64,000 nt of DNA from positions 1-64,000 of the forward strand of contig OY970356.1 of NCBI GenBank assembly GCA_963718685.1, written 5' to 3'. The translations under genes were made by a program, and so were the position numbers. This document shows positions 24,150 to 31,806 of this stretch, piece by piece (positions within the stretch are counted from its first letter, which is position 1; the number at the start of each line of letters is the position of its first letter). The notes under the pieces are model-generated. The model was not told where the DNA came from. It was given only the letters and a program-made list of their open reading frames with translations, and made no database searches. The DNA comes from CAVQWH01 sp963718685. GTDB taxonomy: Bacteria; Patescibacteriota; Saccharimonadia; Saccharimonadales; Saccharimonadaceae.

Positions 24150-25063
24150 TGGCAAGAAAGTGCGGTTTCTAAGTTGGCTAGGTTTTCCCGCTGAACGCTT
24201 AAGTAGTCTTGACCTTGTTTTTGCGCCGCTTCACTCAAACCTTCGATCGGGTCAAATACGATGGTTTGAGCACCGGTTTCCTTTGCAATCGTATCGGCTA
24301 AGCGCGGGCTAGTTAGGGTTTCAAAAAAGATATATTTTATTTTCTTACTTTTTACGAGCCGGCTAAGCTGGGCAAGTTTGGCCGGGCTAGGTTCTTGGTC
24401 TGGGCTGATGCCAGCAATTGGAAGCGCTTTAAAGTTGTAGCGCTTTGCCAGGTAGCCAAAGGCGGCGTGAGAGGTGATGATAGTATGGATTTTACAGTTG
24501 CTTAGGCCTGTGAGGTATTCTTTATCAAGCTTGGCCAACTGGCTGTTATAAGCTTTGGCGTGTGCTTCAAAATATTTCCTGTCACTGGGCTTAGCTTTAA
24601 TAAGCCCGTTTTTTGTATTGCTTACTATTTGTTGTGCTAATACCGGATCTAGCCAAAAATGCGGATCTTGAATATTAGCCGAAGCCGCGCCATTTTCATT
24701 TTGGCCAGTTTGCAAATCTATACCATTGCTGGCTTTTACTACAATATGATGATAATCAGGCAAAAATTTACTTATCCACGGCTCTATTGTTCCGCCATCA
24801 TATATGAAGACTTGAGATGCTTGAGCATTTATCAACTGCCTGGGAGAAGGCTCATAGTCATGCGGCTCCGCGCCAGCTGGCGTAATATTGGTGACCTGAA
24901 CCTTATTACCTCCGACTTCTTGGGCAAAATTATAAAGAGGGTAAAAGCTTGCGGTAACACTGACCTTACTATTCTTAGTATTAGTAGTGGTATTTGCCCC
25001 GATTATTATCAAGGCCAAAACTAGCACAGTTACTAACAATAAAACTAAAAATCTTTTTTTCAC
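24146..25063 (-). CDS. Zinc/manganese ABC transporter substrate-binding protein (ZnuA/TroA family)
   Basis: The start is a GTG with AAGGA 7 bases before it. Residues 3-23 are a hydrophobic signal or anchor (KRFLVLLLVTVLVLALIIIG) with no lipobox Cys. The metal ligands are in place: His in AEPHDYEP (about 68), His in DPHFWLDP (about 138), His in ITSHAAFGYLAKRY (about 205) and an acidic residue in VFDPIEGL (about 280). The His-rich loop of ZnuA is short. It delivers zinc or manganese to an ABC permease. No ATPase or permease for such a system is in this window, so partners must be encoded elsewhere. Confidence 0.88.
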   Translation of the reverse strand: MKKRFLVLLLVTVLVLALIIIGANTTTNTKNSKVSVTASFYPLYNFAQEVGGNKVQVTNITPAGAEPHDYEPSPRQLINAQASQVFIYDGGTIEPWISKFLPDYHHIVVKASNGIDLQTGQNENGAASANIQDPHFWLDPVLAQQIVSNTKNGLIKAKPSDRKYFEAHAKAYNSQLAKLDKEYLTGLSNCKIHTIITSHAAFGYLAKRYNFKALPIAGISPDQEPSPAKLAQLSRLVKSKKIKYIFFETLTSPRLADTIAKETGAQTIVFDPIEGLSEAAQKQGQDYLSVQRENLANLETALSCH

Positions 25064-25157
25064 TGTTTATTCCTTCATAAGCCATACTAACATTGAAGTT
25101 TCTTAGTATATAACTATTTCCTTTGCTTGATGGGCGCCAGACTATTATAATTAACTT

Positions 25158-26696
25158 ATGAATGATAGAGCCGAGGCGTTAGTGATATTGGACTACGGCT
25201 CACAGTATACTCAACTCATTGCTCGGCGAGCCCGTGAACTTAATGTATTCAGTGTTATTGTGCCGTTTGACGTTACGCTAAAAGACATTAAAAAGTATCA
25301 TCCAAAAGGTATTGTGCTTTCGGGTGGCCCTAATTCTGTTTATGAAACCAATGCTCCACAAATTGATAAAAGTATCTTAAGAGCCGGCGTACCTATTTTG
25401 GGCATTTGCTATGGGATGCAGCTTTTAGTTAACTTACTTGGCGGGAATGTTACGTCTGCTAAAAATCGAGAGTATGGCTTAGCAAACATTAAGCTAGCTG
25501 GTGCGTCTCGTCTGCTATCTAAAAACATAAACGGCAGCTCTATTTGGATGAGTCACGGCGACCATGTTACTAAACTACCCGCAGGCTTTAAGGTGGTGGC
25601 TAAAAGTCAGTCAGTTATTTGTGCGATTGAAGATGCTAAAAGAAACTTATATGGCTTACAGTTTCATCCGGAAGTTAGTCACACTGAACATGGCCTTGAC
25701 GTGTTAAAAAAATTCATCATCACTATTTGTGGTTTTAAAACAGATTGGACTGCTGCGTCATTTATTGAAAGCAAAACCAAGGAAATAAAATCTCTAGTAG
25801 GCTCTAGAAAAGTTATTTGTGCGCTGTCTGGCGGGGTGGATTCTTCAGTAGCTGCCAGTTTAGTTAATCAAGCAATTGGCTCTCAGCAAACTTGTCTATT
25901 CGTCGATACAGGCTTGCTACGCCAAGGCGAGTATGAAGAAGTATTAAACATTTACAAAGGACAAGGGTTGAACGTTAAGACGATTAAAGCTAGTAAGCAG
26001 TTCCTAGATAAACTATCCGGAGTAGAAGATCCTGAAAAGAAACGTAAAATTATCGGTGCTGAATTTATTGCTATTTTTGAAGCTGAGGCCTGCAAAATAA
26101 AAAATGCTGACTTTCTGGTTCAAGGTACTTTATACCCAGATGTTATAGAATCGGTTTCAGTAAATGGCCCTTCCGTAACCATTAAGTCTCATCACAATGT
26201 GGGCGGTTTGCCAAAGAACATGAAGCTAAAATTAATTGAACCGTTGCGTGAGTTGTTTAAGGATGAAGTTCGTAAAGTGGGTAAAGGTTTGGGTTTGCCT
26301 AACAATATAACTCAGAGACAACCTTTCCCGGGTCCGGGCTTGGCAGTTAGGATTATCGGACCTGTAAGCAAAGCAAATGTACGACTTCTTCAAGCAGCTG
26401 ACGCGATAGTCCGTGAAGAAGTAATTTTAGCAAAAGCGCATAAAGATTTATGGCAGTACTTTGCAGTACTGTTGCCAATAGAATCAGTTGGTGTCATGGG
26501 TGATGGCCGCACCTACGAGCGGGTAGTGGCTTTGAGGGCTGTTACATCTCAAGATGGCATGACGGCCGATTGGGCTAAGTTGCCGCATGAATTACTTGGA
26601 AAAATTTCTAGTAGAATCATCAGTGAAGTTCAGGGTATTAATCGTGTAGTTTATGACATTACTTCCAAGCCGCCCGGTACGATTGAGTGGGAGTAA
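25158..26696 (+). CDS. guaA: GMP synthase (glutamine-hydrolysing)
   Basis: GuaA turns XMP, ATP and glutamine into GMP. Residues 1-190 are a class I glutamine amidotransferase: nucleophile Cys in GICYGMQLL (about 81) and the His-Glu pair in QFHPEVSHTEHG (about 169-180). From about 200 comes the ATP-pyrophosphatase with P-loop SGGVDSSVAA. The C-terminal dimerisation and XMP-binding domain ends in the typical SKPPGTIEWE. At 512 aa it is full length. TATAAT ends 6 bases before the ATG, giving a leaderless message. A guanylate kinase gene lies 1.3 kb downstream, though separated by the opposing cfa gene. Confidence 0.97.
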   Translation: MNDRAEALVILDYGSQYTQLIARRARELNVFSVIVPFDVTLKDIKKYHPKGIVLSGGPNSVYETNAPQIDKSILRAGVPILGICYGMQLLVNLLGGNVTSAKNREYGLANIKLAGASRLLSKNINGSSIWMSHGDHVTKLPAGFKVVAKSQSVICAIEDAKRNLYGLQFHPEVSHTEHGLDVLKKFIITICGFKTDWTAASFIESKTKEIKSLVGSRKVICALSGGVDSSVAASLVNQAIGSQQTCLFVDTGLLRQGEYEEVLNIYKGQGLNVKTIKASKQFLDKLSGVEDPEKKRKIIGAEFIAIFEAEACKIKNADFLVQGTLYPDVIESVSVNGPSVTIKSHHNVGGLPKNMKLKLIEPLRELFKDEVRKVGKGLGLPNNITQRQPFPGPGLAVRIIGPVSKANVRLLQAADAIVREEVILAKAHKDLWQYFAVLLPIESVGVMGDGRTYERVVALRAVTSQDGMTADWAKLPHELLGKISSRIISEVQGINRVVYDITSKPPGTIEWE

Positions 26697-26744
26697 TACT
26701 ATTTAGTTAAACTAAGTAGTACTAGATGGGTTTAAGTAAACTTA

Positions 26745-27920
26745 TTATTTATATAAAAATTTGCGTGTTAGCGGCAGGTCGTTATTAAGATCTTTGGTAA
26801 ATACAAGTTGAGATAGGCTTAAATCGCCGTAGCGAAAAGCTGCTGAAGAACTGGCTAAATAAAGTCGCCACATGCGGTAAAACTTTTCGTCGTACATGTT
26901 TAAAACCTTAGTTTTGTGGCTCTCAAAACGCCGCCACCACTCATCGAGAGTTTTTGCATAGTGGATGCGTAAGTTTTCGTAATCGGTTAATTGAAAGTTG
27001 TGGTTTGGCAGTTTGGCAACGGTTTCTCTTACAGACGGTATGTAGCCACCTGGAAAGATGTATTTATCTATCCAAGGATCTGCCGGAGTTTCTTGAGTGT
27101 GGGTGATAGTATGCAGAACCGAAACGCTTTTAGGCTTGAGCATTGTGTTCACCGCTTTAAAATAATCAGCTTGGTTGTTTTGCCCGACGTGTTCAAACAT
27201 GCCGACAGAAATAATACGATCGAATTTTTCGCCTTGTTCCGCTAAGTCTTGGTAGTTTAAAAGTTCGAACTTTATTTGTTTATCGACTCCAGCTTTTTTA
27301 GCGGCTTGCCTGGCATGTTTACACTGGTTTTTGCTCAAGGTTATTCCCATGCCAGTGACGCCATATTTTTTGGCAGCCTGAATTAAAAGCGTGCCCCACC
27401 CGCAGCCGATATCAAGTACTCGCATATTATTTTTTAGCTGGAGTTTGCGCAGTAAATGCTCGACTTTTTGATCTTGGGCTTTTTCTAAGCTGTCGCTAGG
27501 TTTTCGAAAATATGCACAGCTATAGGTGAGTGATTTATCAAGCCATAATTTATAAAAACTATTACTGATGTCGTAGTGGTGGGCAATCTGCTGTCGTTGT
27601 CGGCTACGAATATTTATATTTTTTGACCGCATCCAGCGCAGACGAGTGAGAGATTTTAGAGTGGGTGTGTTTTCGCTCGCTAAACGATTGATTTGATCGA
27701 GTGGGCCTTCGATATCGATTAGACCATTCATATAACTTTCGCCAAATCCTAGCGACAGATTTTTAAGCGTAGCCCTAACGGCCTTAACGCTTTTTATCGT
27801 TATGTGGATCAAAGGCTTGCCTACGCCATAGATTTCTTCAGTACCGTCCCAATAACTAACACGAATTGCGCCATTTTTAATACGCTTTAAGACTTGGTGC
27901 AGTAACTGTTTTTCTAACAT
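26745..27920 (-). CDS. cfa: Cyclopropane-fatty-acyl-phospholipid synthase family methyltransferase
   Basis: Start 27920 was chosen for the AGGAGG 4 bases before its ATG; a longer start at 27938 lies against the -10 box TATAAT. The 391-residue protein has the N-terminal lipid-binding part (LSLGFGESYMNGLIDIEG, about 55-72) and a methyltransferase domain with the SAM-binding glycine loop VLDIGCGWGTLLIQAA (about 170-185), QIAHHYDISNSFYKLWLD and SVGMFEHVGQNN. Cfa transfers the methyl of S-adenosylmethionine to an unsaturated acyl chain in membrane phospholipid. In an organism expected to scavenge host lipids this would remodel acquired membranes (inference). Confidence 0.92.
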   Translation of the reverse strand: MLEKQLLHQVLKRIKNGAIRVSYWDGTEEIYGVGKPLIHITIKSVKAVRATLKNLSLGFGESYMNGLIDIEGPLDQINRLASENTPTLKSLTRLRWMRSKNINIRSRQRQQIAHHYDISNSFYKLWLDKSLTYSCAYFRKPSDSLEKAQDQKVEHLLRKLQLKNNMRVLDIGCGWGTLLIQAAKKYGVTGMGITLSKNQCKHARQAAKKAGVDKQIKFELLNYQDLAEQGEKFDRIISVGMFEHVGQNNQADYFKAVNTMLKPKSVSVLHTITHTQETPADPWIDKYIFPGGYIPSVRETVAKLPNHNFQLTDYENLRIHYAKTLDEWWRRFESHKTKVLNMYDEKFYRMWRLYLASSSAAFRYGDLSLSQLVFTKDLNNDLPLTRKFLYK

Positions 27921-27970
27921 ATGCCTCCTCTTAAGCATATTATACGCTTGATTTGCTACAATAAGCCAAT

Positions 27971-28696
27971 ATGACAGATAATATTATTAATCTTTTAAAA
28001 AGCTATCAATCGACCGTTTCAGCCAAAGAGCTTGTTAGAAAAACCAAACTCGTATTGTTGGTGGGAGCTTCCGGAGCGGGCAAAACTACCATAACTCATC
28101 ATCTGCTTAGTTTAGGAAATTATTATCGTATAGTTTCTCATACCACAAGGACACCGCGCAAAAATAATGGGATTTTGGAGAAAGAAGGCAGGGAATATCA
28201 TTTTATAAGTTTCGATCAAGCAAAGTCTATGCTTGAAAATAAAGAATTCATAGAAGCTAAGATGTATGGCAAAAATATTTATGGCACAAGTATTCAGGAA
28301 TTTCAGCTGGCCAATAAAAAGCATAAGATTGCTATTACGGATGTTGAAGTTCAGGGCGTGGCAGAATATATGAAGTTTGATCCACAAAATACCTATCCGA
28401 TATTTTTACTACCGCCAAACTATGAAGTGTGGCATGAGCGCTGGCGGCAGCGTTACGGGAAAGAGCGTAGCGATGCGGACTTTAAAGAACGTGCAAAGAC
28501 TGCCATCAGGGAGCTAGAACATGTTCTAAAGGCTGATTACTTTAGTGTGGTGGTTAACGACGATATTAATCAATCCGTGCAAAAGGTTAATCATATTGCA
28601 AAAACCGGCCACCAAAATCCTGCTGAGCGCGAGGCAGGTCTTATAACTGCTCGTCAAATTCTATCTAGCATTAAGAAACAGATTAGCACTCGTTGA
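27971..28696 (+). CDS. gmk: Guanylate kinase-like protein
   Basis: P-loop GASGAGKTT (about 33-41), the GMP-binding SHTTRTPRKNNGILEKEGRE (about 56-75) and the lid region ERWRQRYGKERSDADFKERA are those of guanylate kinase, which makes GDP from GMP and ATP. An N-terminal extension of about 25 residues and a C-terminal tail make it longer (241 aa) than the usual 200. TACAAT ends 8 bases before the ATG. The last codons and the TGA stop lie within the CIRCE operator of the next operon, so expression of hrcA may affect its mRNA end. Orthologous identity is likely but the sequence is divergent. Confidence 0.85.
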   Translation: MTDNIINLLKSYQSTVSAKELVRKTKLVLLVGASGAGKTTITHHLLSLGNYYRIVSHTTRTPRKNNGILEKEGREYHFISFDQAKSMLENKEFIEAKMYGKNIYGTSIQEFQLANKKHKIAITDVEVQGVAEYMKFDPQNTYPIFLLPPNYEVWHERWRQRYGKERSDADFKERAKTAIRELEHVLKADYFSVVVNDDINQSVQKVNHIAKTGHQNPAEREAGLITARQILSSIKKQISTR

Positions 28697-28721
28697 CTTT
28701 GAGTGCCAAAGCAGTTATATT
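28683..28721 (+). promoter_or_regulatory. CIRCE operator and promoter of hrcA-grpE
   Basis: TTAGCACTC (28683-28691), 9-base spacer, GAGTGCCAA (28701-28709), one base away from the perfect inverted repeat. The spacer contributes a -35 TTGACT (28693-28698); 17 bases later is -10 TATATT (28716-28721), 11 bases before the hrcA ATG. HrcA binding would cover the -35. Confidence 0.93.
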
Positions 28722-28732
28722 AAAAACAGATT

Positions 28733-29431
28733 ATGACTGAGAGACAATCCCAAATTTTAGCAGCTATTATTGAGCAATATGCTGAAATTGCCGCACCGGT
28801 TGGTTCGGTAATACTTGCTAAGCTATTTAATGTTTCCAGCGCCACGGTACGTTCTGAAATGGTCAAGCTTGAAGAGTTGGGCTACATCATGCAACCTCAT
28901 ACCAGTGCAGGTCGAGTGCCTACTGACAAAGGTTATCGTCACTATGTGAATGGCTTAGCTGAACAAGAAAAGTCAAAACCAGATCGTAGTACCAGAGCGA
29001 TTGAGGCTCGCGTTAATACTCATGCGGAAAATGCCGACAGAGCAATCCGCAGTGCGGTAGACAGTTTAGTAGAGCTGACCCATAACTTAGGGCTAGCTAC
29101 TATTGGCGATCAAATGTATATGAGCGGCATTGGTAACTTATTCAGCCAACCGGAGTTTGCCCGGGGGAGCCATGTTCGCGCGGTAGCAAATCTACTTGAT
29201 AACCTTGAGCCGTGGTTACGCGAAACTACTCCCAACAAGCCACTGAATGTTTTTATCGGCCAAGAAAATCCGATTGGCAAAAGTTCAGATGCCACACTAA
29301 TTATCAGTCGTTTTCGCTCGCCTTACTCTGATCGTAGTTATATCGGTGTGCTGGGTCCTACTCGTCAAAGTTATGCTAAGGTTATGAACTTAGTCCGACA
29401 TGCCGGTTCCATGCTTGAGGAGGTGCTTTAA
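28733..29431 (+). CDS. hrcA: Heat-shock repressor HrcA (short form)
   Basis: HrcA binds CIRCE operators and, with chaperone help, represses chaperone genes. The N-terminal winged helix is intact: TERQSQILAAIIEQYAEIAA, then SATVRSEMVKLEELGYIM and QPHTSAGRVPTDKGYRHYV (about 1-68). The C-terminal GAF-like part ends with SYIGVLGPTRQSYAKVMNLV, as in the family. At 232 residues it lacks about 100 residues found in the usual central inserted domain. The autoregulatory CIRCE lies directly upstream. The stop is immediately followed by the grpE ATG, so the two are one operon. Confidence 0.95.
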   Translation: MTERQSQILAAIIEQYAEIAAPVGSVILAKLFNVSSATVRSEMVKLEELGYIMQPHTSAGRVPTDKGYRHYVNGLAEQEKSKPDRSTRAIEARVNTHAENADRAIRSAVDSLVELTHNLGLATIGDQMYMSGIGNLFSQPEFARGSHVRAVANLLDNLEPWLRETTPNKPLNVFIGQENPIGKSSDATLIISRFRSPYSDRSYIGVLGPTRQSYAKVMNLVRHAGSMLEEVL

Positions 29432-29920
29432 ATGCCTAAAAGTAAGAAACAGCAAGAATTGGAGCATCAAGTTAAAGAGCTGACTGCTGATTTGCAGCGT
29501 TTAAGAGCTGACTTTGAGAATTACCGCAAACGCGTAGAGTTAGAAAAATCTGAAGCCCGCCAACACGGGGAATCGGCAGCTGTCTTAAAGCTTTTGCCCG
29601 TAGTGGACAATATTGAACGAGCCACCACTCATTTGCCAGATGACTTAAAGTCTAATGCCTGGGCTCAGGGTGTAGTTAAACTGGGCAAAAATTTGGAACA
29701 AGCACTGTCTAACTTGAACATTTATCGCATAGAAGCTTCTCCCGGTACACCGTTTAATCCTCAGTTACACGAAGCTATTCAAATGGAAGATGGCGAAGGC
29801 GATAATGAAGTTGTCACCGAGGAACTACAAGCCGGGTATACGCTAAATGGCAGTGTTATCCGTCATAGTATGGTCAAAGTTAAACCTTCTGATAAAAATG
29901 GTCGCCGCGGCGAAGACTAG
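29432..29920 (+). CDS. grpE: Nucleotide exchange factor GrpE
   Basis: GrpE releases ADP from DnaK. The N-terminal long coiled-coil (about 5-60: ELEHQVKELTADLQRLRADF, then ENYRKRVE) and the beta-wing C-terminal half (GTPFNPQLHEAIQMEDGEGD, then GYTLNGSVIRHSMVKV) are both present. The length of 162 aa is at the short end for the family. The ATG abuts the hrcA stop, with GGAGG inside the end of hrcA as ribosome-binding site. Its dnaK partner is 1.9 kb away, on the other side of the antiporter gene, under a separate CIRCE. Confidence 0.95.
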   Translation: MPKSKKQQELEHQVKELTADLQRLRADFENYRKRVELEKSEARQHGESAAVLKLLPVVDNIERATTHLPDDLKSNAWAQGVVKLGKNLEQALSNLNIYRIEASPGTPFNPQLHEAIQMEDGEGDNEVVTEELQAGYTLNGSVIRHSMVKVKPSDKNGRRGED

Positions 29921-29921
29921 T

Positions 29922-31601
29922 TTATTTTAAAGCGATTTTTCCTAGAGACAGCATATGCTTTTCGCGGTAGTTGGCAAATGCTTCATGCGAAGTGCCGTGG
30001 CGGCGGATAAAGGCGCTTAAACGTTCGCTGCCAATGTAATGAGGTAAGATTACATAAGTTGCTCCATAATGATAAAGGGCAACAGATTCCTCGTAGTTAT
30101 TAGCATGGCAAATCATAATAGCTTTTGGATTAACGCGGTGCACATACTTAACAAGCTGCTGGTTAATGCTGAAGTCGGTAATTGTACTAACGATCAGCCG
30201 GGCATTCTTTGTGCCAATTTCTCGCAGCAACTCAATATCGGTGGCATCGCCATACATAAACGGCAGCTGCTGTCTTTCAAGCAGTTCAATAACGGCCGGA
30301 TCGTAATCGACAATCAAATAGCGTCGCTTCATTTGCTTAAAGGTTTTAACAAACTCGTGGCCGCCTTTTTTATAGCCGAACAGAATCATTGAGTGGTTTA
30401 CTACGGCGCTTTTTTCCTCGTGGGAAAGCCGGTCTTTAAAGAAGTGAAATCGCTTTTCTAGCCAGGCGAATATGGCGTTGTCATAGTGCATCAGATAAGT
30501 GGAGATAGCGATAGTTATAACTGCTACCAGCGTGATAATGGCACTAAGCGTAGGGCTCACAAGGCCGGAACTTTGAGCAAGCACAATTAAGATGATGGAA
30601 AATTCACTAACTTGCGACAGGTTAACAGCTGCTTTAAAGCTAGTGCGCTTAGTGTAGCCAAACAAGTTTACACTTACAATCGCAGCTAGCGGTTTGAGTA
30701 TTACGACAAATGCCGACAAGATTATTGCCGGGCCGATGCCAGCAGCTAAGTGGCTGATATTTAAACTCTGGCCTAAGCTAATAAAGAACAGCACTACAAA
30801 GAAATCACGCAAAGGCTTTAGGCGTGCAGCCATTTCTTGACTATATGGTAAGCTGGCTAGGCTTACGCCGGCAAACAAAGCTCCGACCTCAATTGAAAAT
30901 CCTGTCCATTCAAATAAAGTTGCTACTCCGAATCCCCAAGCAATAGTAAAGAGAAATAGAAGTTCTTGGGTATTAGCAAAAAACTTACTTAGTCGAGGCA
31001 AGAGCTTAACACTTACTAGATATAGTATGGCCGCTAAAACAATCCCCTTTATAACAAGTAGGCTTATTTCATCCGCACCAAAGCCGCCTTTGCCAGCTGC
31101 CACAAACAAGAGTGCTACCGTTGCCACTATATCGTCCAGCAATATAACACCAATTGCTATCTGGCCGTGAAGGCGAGTCTGCTCTTTTTTATCTGACAGT
31201 ACTTTAACGATGATAATAGTGCTACTAAAGAACAGACATAACCCTACGATAAGCGCTTCGGTAAAAGAAAAGCCAAAAGATTGAGTTACTAATAGACCAA
31301 CCGAAACCATTACTATTAGCTCAACAAGGGCAGTAACTAATACTACTCTACCTAGCTTCTTAAAGACCGACGCATTTAACCCTAGGCCGATTATGAAAAG
31401 TAGCAGAGTAATACCAATGCTTGAAAAAGTCTCAAAAGTAGAACTAGCCGGTATTAAATGCAATATAGAAGGACCGACCACTATGCCGGTTAAAATATAG
31501 CCTAAGATTAAAGGCTGTCTAAGTAAGCGCACGATAATTGAAATCACAGTTACAAAAACAATTATTATGCTGAGCTGTGTGAAAATTTCTAAATGGCCCA
31601 T
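29922..31601 (-). CDS. CPA2-family cation:proton antiporter with RCK (TrkA-N) domain
   Basis: Residues 1-380 form about 12 membrane helices with Kef/CPA2 features: RQPLILGYILTGIVVGPSIL (about 28-47), TLLLFIIGLGLNASVF (about 67-82) and DDIVATVALLFVAAG (about 155-169), the Asp pair of the ion path. A cytoplasmic Rossmann-type RCK domain follows from about 400 (VNHSMILFGYKKGGHEF, YLIVDYDPAVIELL and YGDATDIELLREIG). Such proteins exchange K+ or Na+ for H+ and are gated by nucleotide or adduct binding. The gene is alone and converges with grpE, one base from its end. Confidence 0.9.
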   Translation of the reverse strand: MGHLEIFTQLSIIIVFVTVISIIVRLLRQPLILGYILTGIVVGPSILHLIPASSTFETFSSIGITLLLFIIGLGLNASVFKKLGRVVLVTALVELIVMVSVGLLVTQSFGFSFTEALIVGLCLFFSSTIIIVKVLSDKKEQTRLHGQIAIGVILLDDIVATVALLFVAAGKGGFGADEISLLVIKGIVLAAILYLVSVKLLPRLSKFFANTQELLFLFTIAWGFGVATLFEWTGFSIEVGALFAGVSLASLPYSQEMAARLKPLRDFFVVLFFISLGQSLNISHLAAGIGPAIILSAFVVILKPLAAIVSVNLFGYTKRTSFKAAVNLSQVSEFSIILIVLAQSSGLVSPTLSAIITLVAVITIAISTYLMHYDNAIFAWLEKRFHFFKDRLSHEEKSAVVNHSMILFGYKKGGHEFVKTFKQMKRRYLIVDYDPAVIELLERQQLPFMYGDATDIELLREIGTKNARLIVSTITDFSINQQLVKYVHRVNPKAIMICHANNYEESVALYHYGATYVILPHYIGSERLSAFIRRHGTSHEAFANYREKHMLSLGKIALK

Positions 31602-31687
31602 GGGTTAAACTATGTGTTTTAAGTTATAACAACTTATGCTTAATTATGCCTGGTGAGAAGGTAATTAGCAAATCACTACTTATTTAG

Positions 31688-31726
31688 TTAGCACTCTTGA
31701 CATGGGAGTGCTAATTTGTGTAACAT
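31688..31726 (+). promoter_or_regulatory. CIRCE operator and promoter of dnaK
   Basis: Perfect repeat TTAGCACTC (31688-31696), 9-base spacer, GAGTGCTAA (31706-31714). TTGACA, a consensus -35, lies at 31697-31702 inside the spacer; TAACAT at 31721-31726 (18-base spacing) can be the -10. A leader of about 70 bases follows. It contains a half-site GAGTGCTAA near 31751. Confidence 0.92.
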
Positions 31727-31806
31727 TTAAATATTGGCAATCTCTAGCTTAGAGTGCTAAAATATATATAGTTTTTACATTAACTTATATCTAAAAGGAG
31801 AAATAA

